Positions 24,308 to 31,463 of a stretch of DNA of 64,000 nucleotides are shown here, in pieces; position 1 is the first letter of the stretch; each line of letters begins with the position of its first letter. The notes beneath the pieces were generated by a model. The model was not told the origin of the DNA. It did no database searches and saw only the letters and a list, made by a program, of their open reading frames with translations. The DNA comes from Trebonia sp050013875. Its GTDB lineage: Bacteria > Actinomycetota > Actinomycetes > Streptosporangiales > Streptosporangiaceae. The stretch is from assembly GCA_050013875.1 (NCBI GenBank), contig JBEKEK010000010.1:1-64000 (forward strand). The letters run 5' to 3'. A program made the position numbers and the translations under genes.

Positions 24308-27118
24308 ATGAATGAGTTTCTTCCGTTCATAATCGCGGGACTCGCGACTGGCGCGGTCTACGGCCTGGCCGGCATGGGCGTGGTGCTGACCTTCAAGACC
24401 TCGGGCATCCTGAACTTCGGGTACGGGTCGATCGCCGCCGCCGACTCGTTCGTCTTCTACGCCCTGTACGTCAACCTGCACTGGGCCTGGCCGCTCGCGG
24501 CGGCGGTCGCCCTGCTGGTGGTGGCGCCCATACTCGGCCTGCTGATGGAATTGCTCGCCCGCTCGCTGTCCGATTCGAGCGAGACGATCAAGGTGGTTGC
24601 CACGGTCGGCATCATCTTGATCGTCGAGGCGATCGCCCTGCTCTGGAACGGGACAAGCGCGCCGACGTTCCCGCATTTCCTCTCCCAGTCGACGGTGCGG
24701 ATCCTCGGTACCAACGTGACCTGGGAACAGGTCATCCTGTTCGTCTTCTCGCTGGTGGCCGGCGCGGCGTTGTACCTCTTCTTCCGGTACGTCCGGCTTG
24801 GCGTCCTCATGCGCGGCGTCGTCGACAACCACGAGCTCGTCTCGATGAGCGGGGACGACCCGGTCCGGGTGCGCCGCTGGGCGTGGGTCATCGGCACCGT
24901 CTTCGCCTCGGCGGCCGGCCTCCTGCTGGCGCCGACGATGCCGGTCGACGGGGTGACGCTCCCGATCGCGGTGTTCTCCGCGTTCGGCGCGGCCGCCATC
25001 GGCTACTTCGCCAGCCTGCCGCTGACGTTCGCCGGGGGTCTGCTCATCGGCATCGCCGGCGCCCTGATCGACAAGTACGCGGCGACGATCTCCTGGCTGT
25101 CCGGCATCCCGGCCAGCCTGCCCTTCATCGTGCTGTTCCTGGTCTTGATCCTCATTCCGCGGGCGCGGCTGGTACAGCGCCGCCTGGTGCCGGTGAAGCC
25201 GACCCTTCGGTCCTACACCGCGCCCGGCCGGGTACGGCTGGGCGCCGGGGTGATCGTTATCGCGCTGCTCGCGCTGGTGCCGACCCTGCAGGGATCGCAC
25301 GTCGCGGTCTGGTCCGAGGCCCTCATCGACGTGATCCTCTTCCTGTCGCTGGGGCTGCTGGTCAGGAAGTCGGGTCAGATCTCGCTCTGCCAGCTCGCGT
25401 TCGCGGCGGTCGGCGCCGCCTCGTTCGGTCACTTCGCCCCGCATATGCCCTGGCTGCTCGCATTGATCCTGGCGACACTGGTCGCGGCGCCGGTCGGCGC
25501 GGTGATCGCGATCCCCGCGGTCCGGATCTCCGGCGTCTTCCTCGCGCTCGCCACCCTCGGGTTCGGGATCTTGATGGAGCAGGTGTTCTACTCCACCGGG
25601 CTGCTGTTCGGCGACAACCCGCTCGGGCTGAACGACCCGCGGCCCGACTTCTCCATCGGCGGCTGGAACCTATCAAGCGACAACGGCTTCTACTACCTCA
25701 TTCTCATCATCACGGTGCTGGTCGCGCTCTTCGTCACCTCGATCGGCCGGGGGCGCCTCGGCCGGCTACTGGAAGCGCTCTCGGACTCGCCGGTCGCGCT
25801 CGAGACGCACGGTGTCGACTCGAGCGTGCTGAAGGTGATCGTCTTCTGCATCTCGGCCTGCATCGCCTCGCTGGCCGGAGCGCTCACCGGAATGCTCTAC
25901 AGCTTCGCGCTCGGCTCCTATTTCCCGTCGTTCACCTCGCTTGAACTCGTCGTCCTGGTCGTGATCATCGTGATCGGAGACCCGTGGTACGCGGTGGTGG
26001 CGGCGATCGGCTACGCCGTGGTCCCCGGCTACATCACAAGCGAGACGACGAGCACCTGGCTGACCTTGCTGTTCGGTGTCACCGCCGCACTGGCGGCCTA
26101 CGGCGCCCGCGGTTTCCCGATGCCGATGGCGATGCAGCAGTTCCTCAACCGGCTCGGCGGCCGACGGCCATTGGCCGCGACCGCCAGCGGAAGCCCGGCG
26201 CAGGTGCCGACGCTTTCCGTGGTGCCCGCGCCCGCGCCCGCCGAGCCGCGCGGCAACCGCGAAAAGGATGGCCGGACCGGCCGCGCCGCCGACCGCGAAG
26301 GCCTGGTGCTCGAGGGCGTGTCGGTCAGCTTCGGTGGCGTCAAGGCCGTCAACGGTGTCAGCCTGGCGGCCCCGATGGGGCGGATCACCGGGCTGATCGG
26401 ACCGAACGGAGCGGGCAAGACGACCTTGTTCAATGCCTCAACCGGCCTGGTCCGGCTCCGCGGCGGCGACGTGTACGTGCTCGGTTCCAAGATCACCCGT
26501 TACGGCCCGGCGGCCCGGGCCAGGCGCGGACTCGGCCGCACCTTCCAGCAGGGTCAGCTGTTCGACCGCATGACGGTCCGGCAGAACGTCGCCATGGGCC
26601 GTGAGGCCCGGCTGGCTGGACGCAACCCATTTGACCAGGTCTTCGGGCCACCGCGGGAGAGCCGCGACATTTCCGCCGCCGCCGCCGAGGCGATGGAGCT
26701 CACCGGCATCGCCCGGCTGGCCGACGAGCAAGCGGGCCTGCTGACCATCGGCCAGCGGCGGCTGGTCGAACTCGCCCGCGCGCTGGCCGGCCAATTCGAC
26801 CTGCTGCTGCTCGACGAGCCGTCATCCGGGCTAGACGCCCACGAGACGCAGCGGTTCGGGCAGGTGCTGCGGAGCGTGGTCGACCAGCGGGGATGCGGGA
26901 TCCTGCTCGTCGAGCACGATATGGCCCTGGTCCGCGAGATTTGCGACCACGTGTACCTGCTCGAGTTCGGCCAGCTGATCTTCGAGGGCACCCCGGAACA
27001 GATGCTGACGTCGGACACGGTGCGGTCCGCCTACCTCGGCGACACCGCCCCGGCCGATGCCCTCGACCAGGGCCTGATCGGCGACTCGGTGACCGGGCCG
27101 ATCGCAAGGAGCGAGTAG
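24308..27118 (+). CDS. Branched-chain-type ABC importer: fused LivH-LivM permeases and LivG ATPase
   Basis: 936 residues, five bases after the ligase. Residues ~1-290 are a LivH-type membrane permease ('GLATGAVYGLAGMGVVLTFKTSGILNFGYG'); ~305-600 a LivM-type permease ('GQISLCQLAFAAVGAASFGHFA', 'LALATLGFGILMEQVFY'). An Ala/Pro-rich linker (~610-655) leads to a LivG ATPase (~663-936) with Walker A 'GPNGAGKTTLF' near residue 698, signature 'LTIGQRRLVELARAL' and Walker B 'LLLLDEPSSGLD'. Such importers use periplasmic-type binding lipoproteins; the likely partner is at 38307. Three normally separate chains in one protein is uncommon. The substrate is probably the pathway compound rather than an amino acid. 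Confidence 0.88.
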   Translation: MNEFLPFIIAGLATGAVYGLAGMGVVLTFKTSGILNFGYGSIAAADSFVFYALYVNLHWAWPLAAAVALLVVAPILGLLMELLARSLSDSSETIKVVATVGIILIVEAIALLWNGTSAPTFPHFLSQSTVRILGTNVTWEQVILFVFSLVAGAALYLFFRYVRLGVLMRGVVDNHELVSMSGDDPVRVRRWAWVIGTVFASAAGLLLAPTMPVDGVTLPIAVFSAFGAAAIGYFASLPLTFAGGLLIGIAGALIDKYAATISWLSGIPASLPFIVLFLVLILIPRARLVQRRLVPVKPTLRSYTAPGRVRLGAGVIVIALLALVPTLQGSHVAVWSEALIDVILFLSLGLLVRKSGQISLCQLAFAAVGAASFGHFAPHMPWLLALILATLVAAPVGAVIAIPAVRISGVFLALATLGFGILMEQVFYSTGLLFGDNPLGLNDPRPDFSIGGWNLSSDNGFYYLILIITVLVALFVTSIGRGRLGRLLEALSDSPVALETHGVDSSVLKVIVFCISACIASLAGALTGMLYSFALGSYFPSFTSLELVVLVVIIVIGDPWYAVVAAIGYAVVPGYITSETTSTWLTLLFGVTAALAAYGARGFPMPMAMQQFLNRLGGRRPLAATASGSPAQVPTLSVVPAPAPAEPRGNREKDGRTGRAADREGLVLEGVSVSFGGVKAVNGVSLAAPMGRITGLIGPNGAGKTTLFNASTGLVRLRGGDVYVLGSKITRYGPAARARRGLGRTFQQGQLFDRMTVRQNVAMGREARLAGRNPFDQVFGPPRESRDISAAAAEAMELTGIARLADEQAGLLTIGQRRLVELARALAGQFDLLLLDEPSSGLDAHETQRFGQVLRSVVDQRGCGILLVEHDMALVREICDHVYLLEFGQLIFEGTPEQMLTSDTVRSAYLGDTAPADALDQGLIGDSVTGPIARSE

Positions 27119-27122
27119 CGAC

Positions 27123-27818
27123 ATGCTGACCATGAGCTCGGTCACCGCCGGATACGGCCAAACAACGGTCCTGCGCGAGGTGGACTTTTCGGTAGCCGAG
27201 GGTGAGGTAGTCGCCCTGCTTGGCCCGAACGGCGCGGGCAAAACGACGCTGCTGCGCACCGCGACCGGCTTTATCAAGCCGAAGGCCGGCCGCGTCAAGG
27301 TCGGCGACCGCGACATGGCCGGGGCCAGGCCCTATGCCTTCAGCCGGGCGGGCGTCTGCCACATTCCTGAGGGGCGGGGGATCTTCCCCTCGCTCTCCGT
27401 CTACGACAACCTGCGCATCCAGGCCGGCAACCGCGACATCGACTCGGTGATCGACGAGGTCACCGGGTTCTTCCCTGGCCTGGCGGGCCGGATGCGGCAG
27501 ACCGCGGGCAGCCTGTCCGGCGGCGAACAGCAGATGGTCGCGCTGTCGCGTGCCTTTCTGACGCACCCGCAGGTGGTTCTGGTCGACGAGCCGTCACTGG
27601 GGCTCGCCCCGATCATCGTCGACAAGATCTACGAGGTCCTCGCGCGGCTGGCGTCCACCGGTCTGTCCGTCGTGGTTGTCGAACAGTACGTGCAGCGGGC
27701 GCTGGATCTGGCCCAGACCGTCTACATACTCAACCACGGCCAAATCGTTCACCGGGGCGGCGCCAACCAGATCGATCCCGGCGAGATCTACGAGCGGTAC
27801 CTGGGAATTGGGTCCTGA
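27123..27818 (+). CDS. LivF-type ABC transporter ATP-binding protein
   Basis: 231 residues, four bases after the fused importer gene. Walker A 'GPNGAGKTTLLRTATG', signature 'LSGGEQQMVALSRAFL', Walker B 'VVLVDEPSLGLAP' and the switch His in 'VVVEQYVQRAL' context are present. It is the LivF partner of the LivG domain at the C-terminus of the preceding protein; the two ATPases should form the heterodimeric motor at the membrane. Length is standard for LivF. Confidence 0.92.
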   Translation: MLTMSSVTAGYGQTTVLREVDFSVAEGEVVALLGPNGAGKTTLLRTATGFIKPKAGRVKVGDRDMAGARPYAFSRAGVCHIPEGRGIFPSLSVYDNLRIQAGNRDIDSVIDEVTGFFPGLAGRMRQTAGSLSGGEQQMVALSRAFLTHPQVVLVDEPSLGLAPIIVDKIYEVLARLASTGLSVVVVEQYVQRALDLAQTVYILNHGQIVHRGGANQIDPGEIYERYLGIGS

Positions 27819-27849
27819 CAGGGACCCTGAGAAGGGAAAGGCAACGCCC

Positions 27850-29979
27850 ATGCACGCGAAGTATCCCCACATGTTCAGCCCCATCAAGCTCGGGCCGGTC
27901 GAGATTCCCAACCGTTTTTACTTCGCCCCGCACGGCGTCGGGCTGGTCGCGGCGAGCAAGCCAGCCGTCGACTTCCCCTTCTATAGCGCCGCCCGGGTCA
28001 AGGGCGGCTGCGGGCTGGTGATCAACAGCCTGACCGTGACCGAGCGCGGGACCGCCTTCCAGTCGTCGGCCTACCCCGAGGCCAATATCCCCTCATTCAA
28101 AGCCCTGGCGCACGCGGTCCACGACGCCGGCGGGAAGATCTTCGGCGAGATCTGGTATTGGTGGGGCGTCACCGGCCAGTGGCGACCGCTCAGTCCGGCG
28201 GCGCCCTCGCTGGGAGCTTCCCCCATGCAGTTCCGTTACGGGCAGACCGCGCACACCAGCCACGAGATCGGCAAGGACGAGATCAAGAGGCTGGTCGGCG
28301 CGCACCGTCAGTCGACCTCGAACCTGCGCCAGGCAGGCTACGACGGGGTGATGCTGCACGCCGCGCACGGCGCGATCCTTGAGCACTTCCTCTCGCCCTA
28401 CTTCAATCAGCGCACCGACGAGTACGGCGGGAGTTTCGACAACCGGATAAGGCTGCTGCTCGAGTGCCTCGAAGCGACCCGCGAGGGCAGCGCCGGCGAG
28501 ATGGCGGTCGGCGTCCGGCTGAACTGCGACGAGCTGATGCCGGAAGGCTACGGCGTCTCCGAGGCCCGCCAGGTCGTCGAGCGAATCTGCCAGTCAGGAT
28601 TGGTTGACTTCGTCGACCTCGACATCGCGATCGAGCCAAACCAGCTGTACCTGGGCATGCCCAACGTCTTCGTCGAGCCGCACGTCTACCAGCCGTATGT
28701 CGAGGCCGTCCGCAGCGCGGCGGGCGGCATCCCGGTGCTCAGCGTGCTCGGCCGGCTCACCTCGATCGCCGACGGTGAGGCGGCGCTCGCGGCCGGCGTC
28801 TGTGACATGGTCGGCGCCGCGCGGGCCCTCATCGCCGAGCCGGAACTGGTCAAGAACGCCTACAACGGCCACGAGGAGCGAAGCAGGACCTGCATCGCCT
28901 GCAACTGGTGCCTGGACTCCAGTAAGCACGGCGCGGCGGGCTGCGCGATCAACCCCGCCAGCTACCGTGAGCGGGTCTGGGGGACCGACAGCTTCACCCC
29001 GGCGACGCAGCACGCCAAGGCGGTTATCGTCGGCGGCGGCCCGGCCGGCCTGGAAGCGGCCCGGGTCAGCGCCCTGCGCGGCCACGACGTCACGCTGATT
29101 GAGGCGCGGGAGCAGCTGGGCGGCGGGCTCGCGCTGTGGGCGGGCCTGCCCGGCCGCGAGGCCTTCTCCCAGGCCATCGAATGGTGGGAAAGGGAGCTGC
29201 GCCGCCTTGGCGTTGACCTGCGGCTTGGCACCGAGGCCACGGCTGCGTCAGTCCTCGCGGAGCAGCCCGACGCCGTCATCGTCGCGACCGGGTCGCTCTA
29301 TAGCCGGCACGGCAGGAGTTCCTACAAGGATGCCGACATCCCCGGCACCGACCGGGAATTCGTCTACACCGTCGAGGACATCCTGCGCGGCGGGGTGCGC
29401 CCGGCCGGCCGGGTGATCGTGCTTGACGGCGAAGGCCAGAACGCGGGCCTCGGTGTCGCCGAGGTGCTGGCGGCGGCCGGGGCGACGGTGTCGGTCATCA
29501 CCCCGAATATCTCCCCGGTCTCCATCCCCATGCAGGGCACCACGGAGTACTCCTTCGTCCTGCGGCGTCTCAAGGTAGCCGGGGTGGACTTCGCCACCGA
29601 TACCAACATCAGGCAGATCGGCGACCATGAGGTCACCCTCTACGACGTCTTCACTGACCAGGAGCGGACAATCGGCGATGTCGCCGCCGTGGTGCTGAGT
29701 ACCGGGCGCGTCCCGGTCAACGCGCTCGCCAAAGAACTAGAGGGAAAGGTCCCCCAGCTGTACTCGGCGGGGGACGCGCTGGCCGTGCGGCTCTGGGCGG
29801 CCGCCGCCTACGAGGGCCACATGTTCGCCCGTAACATCGGCGAGCCGGACGCACCGAAGACCGTCGCCGAAGCCTGGTGGGCGCCGATTCCGGCCGAGTA
29901 CCGGCTCGCGCCGGCCGAGAGTCTGCTCGCCGAGGACGGCGGCCCCGGCCCGGTGCTGATCGCCATGCGGAGCAAGTAG
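27850..29979 (+). CDS. NADH:flavin oxidoreductase, Old Yellow Enzyme/2,4-dienoyl-CoA reductase type
   Basis: 709 residues from the ATG at 27850 (GGGAAAGG upstream). Residues ~1-350 form the FMN TIM barrel ('FSPIKLGPVEIPNRFYFAPHG', 'GYDGVMLHAAHGAILEHFLSPYFNQRTDEYGGSFDNR'). A 4Fe-4S motif CxxCxxC-x10-C lies in 'RTCIACNWCLD' plus a later Cys (~residues 348-365). Then come an FAD/NAD-binding half with 'VIVGGGPAGLEAARVSALRGHDVTLIEAREQLGGG' -like sequence and a second Rossmann segment. This three-cofactor layout is that of bacterial 2,4-dienoyl-CoA reductase and trimethylamine dehydrogenase. It probably reduces an activated C=C bond of an enone or dienoyl-CoA. Confidence 0.87.
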   Translation: MHAKYPHMFSPIKLGPVEIPNRFYFAPHGVGLVAASKPAVDFPFYSAARVKGGCGLVINSLTVTERGTAFQSSAYPEANIPSFKALAHAVHDAGGKIFGEIWYWWGVTGQWRPLSPAAPSLGASPMQFRYGQTAHTSHEIGKDEIKRLVGAHRQSTSNLRQAGYDGVMLHAAHGAILEHFLSPYFNQRTDEYGGSFDNRIRLLLECLEATREGSAGEMAVGVRLNCDELMPEGYGVSEARQVVERICQSGLVDFVDLDIAIEPNQLYLGMPNVFVEPHVYQPYVEAVRSAAGGIPVLSVLGRLTSIADGEAALAAGVCDMVGAARALIAEPELVKNAYNGHEERSRTCIACNWCLDSSKHGAAGCAINPASYRERVWGTDSFTPATQHAKAVIVGGGPAGLEAARVSALRGHDVTLIEAREQLGGGLALWAGLPGREAFSQAIEWWERELRRLGVDLRLGTEATAASVLAEQPDAVIVATGSLYSRHGRSSYKDADIPGTDREFVYTVEDILRGGVRPAGRVIVLDGEGQNAGLGVAEVLAAAGATVSVITPNISPVSIPMQGTTEYSFVLRRLKVAGVDFATDTNIRQIGDHEVTLYDVFTDQERTIGDVAAVVLSTGRVPVNALAKELEGKVPQLYSAGDALAVRLWAAAAYEGHMFARNIGEPDAPKTVAEAWWAPIPAEYRLAPAESLLAEDGGPGPVLIAMRSK

Positions 29980-29981
29980 CG

Positions 29982-30512
29982 ATGGAGGTCAACGAGGCCC
30001 TCGCGCGGCTCGAAATCCAGGACGTCCTCTGGCGGTACGCGCGCGGGGTGGACCGGGTGGACCATGACGCGATCGTGAGCGCCTACCACCCGGGTGCCAC
30101 CGACCAGCACACGTCCTTCAGCGGCCCGGCCACCGATTTCGCCCGCGGCCTGGTAGACCGGCTGGCCGGGCTGGGCACGACTGGCCAGCACCACATCACG
30201 AACATGCTGATCGAGATGGATGGCGCGGACGATGCCCGGGTAGAGAGCTACTTCCTCGCCTTCCATCCTCAGCCGGCTGACGAGTCCAAGTTCGCCATCG
30301 CGGCTGGCCGCTATCTCGACCGCTTTCAGCGGCGCGATGGCACCTGGGCGATCACGTCGCGCCAGGTGGTCATGGACTGGACACGCGATGACTTCGCCGG
30401 GCCGCCCTGGGCCAGCGCCGACGGCAAGCCGCGGCAAGGCCGGTCGAAGGCCGATGGTGATCCGTCGTACGAGTTCCTTGGCACCCGGCCGGACCCGGCC
30501 GGGCCCCACTGA
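29982..30512 (+). CDS. NTF2/SnoaL-like protein
   Basis: 176 residues, ATG two bases after the flavoenzyme stop. 'ARLEIQDVLWRYARGVDRVDHDAIVSAYHPGATDQH' is the SnoaL_4 first helix and pocket segment; 'GQHHITNMLIEMDGADDARVESYFLAFH' and 'WAITSRQVVMDWTRDD' complete the fold. It sits between the flavoenzyme and a mycofactocin-type SDR, with 12-bp spacing. Possibly an isomerase or dehydratase for the same intermediate; not provable from sequence. Confidence 0.8.
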   Translation: MEVNEALARLEIQDVLWRYARGVDRVDHDAIVSAYHPGATDQHTSFSGPATDFARGLVDRLAGLGTTGQHHITNMLIEMDGADDARVESYFLAFHPQPADESKFAIAAGRYLDRFQRRDGTWAITSRQVVMDWTRDDFAGPPWASADGKPRQGRSKADGDPSYEFLGTRPDPAGPH

Positions 30513-30524
30513 GAGGGCAGATTA

Positions 30525-31364
30525 GTGTCGGGACGAGTAGCGGGCAAGGTGGCATTCATCACGGGCGCGGCGCGCGGACAGGGCCGCTCGCACGCGATCC
30601 GGCTGGCCGAGGAAGGCGCGGACATCATCGCGGTCGACCTCTGCGAGTACGTCGCCAGCACTGCGCGCCTGTATCCCGGAGCGACCGATGCGGACCTGGC
30701 CCAGACGGTCAGGGAGGTTGAGGCGCTCGGCCGGCGGATATTCGCCGCGCGCGCGGACGTCCGCGACTACCAGGCCCTCAAAGATGCTCTCGACCAAGGG
30801 ACCGCGGAACTCGGCCGACTAGACATCGTACTGGCCAACGCGGGAGTCTTCGGATTCGGGAGCCAAGCTCACCTGGTCGAGCCGTCGCAGTGGGCTGATG
30901 TGATCGACATCAACCTGACCGGCACCTGGCATACGGTCAAGGCGGCGATCCCCACGCTCGTGGGGCAGGGCGCCGGCGGCTCGATCATCATCACCAGTTC
31001 CACGGCCGCGCATAAGGGCAACCCGCACCTCGTCGCGTACGCGTCGAGCAAGCTCGGCCAGGTCGGAATGATGCGCACCCTCGCAGCCGAACTCGGACCG
31101 CACCGGATCCGGGTCAACACGGTGCATCCGACCGGAGTCGCGACCGACATGATCCTCAATGAGTCGGTCTTCAAGCTCGTGCGCCCTGACGTTGCGCATC
31201 CGACGGCCGAACAGGCCGCCGAGGTTTTCATCACAGCCCATGCGCTGCCGGTTCCCTGGGTAGAGGCCATTGATGTCTCAAACGCAGCGCTCTTCCTCGC
31301 CAGCGACGAGGCCCGCTACATAACCGGCATCGAGTTGAAGGTCGACGCCGGCTACACCCTCTAA
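30525..31364 (+). CDS. Mycofactocin-coupled SDR family oxidoreductase
   Basis: 279 residues from a GTG with GAGAGGG upstream. 'GKVAFITGAARGQGRSHAI' is the same subfamily signature as in 1597-2472; 'LANAGVFGFG', 'ITSSTAAHKG' and 'YASSKLGQVG' give NAG, Ser and YxxxK. Mycofactocin-dependent SDRs oxidise secondary alcohols with non-exchangeable NAD. It is the last gene of the 12620-31364 block and precedes the oxygenase/esterase fusion, consistent with supplying that enzyme's ketone. No mycofactocin biosynthesis genes lie in the window. Confidence 0.88.
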   Translation: MSGRVAGKVAFITGAARGQGRSHAIRLAEEGADIIAVDLCEYVASTARLYPGATDADLAQTVREVEALGRRIFAARADVRDYQALKDALDQGTAELGRLDIVLANAGVFGFGSQAHLVEPSQWADVIDINLTGTWHTVKAAIPTLVGQGAGGSIIITSSTAAHKGNPHLVAYASSKLGQVGMMRTLAAELGPHRIRVNTVHPTGVATDMILNESVFKLVRPDVAHPTAEQAAEVFITAHALPVPWVEAIDVSNAALFLASDEARYITGIELKVDAGYTL

Positions 31365-31420
31365 CTCACGGCGGACCTACCGGCCCTGATCCTGTCAAGG
31401 TATTTCTGACTCAGGATCCT

Positions 31421-31433
31421 AGATGTAACATCC
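31421..31433. promoter_or_regulatory. GGAT-box operator candidate
   Basis: AGAT GTAAC ATCC, one mismatch from the consensus arms, 31 bp before the chosen start of the oxygenase/esterase gene and in a place suited to blocking its promoter. Confidence 0.5.
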
Positions 31434-31463
31434 AATATGCAATTATCGGTGGAGGGGACGCCC

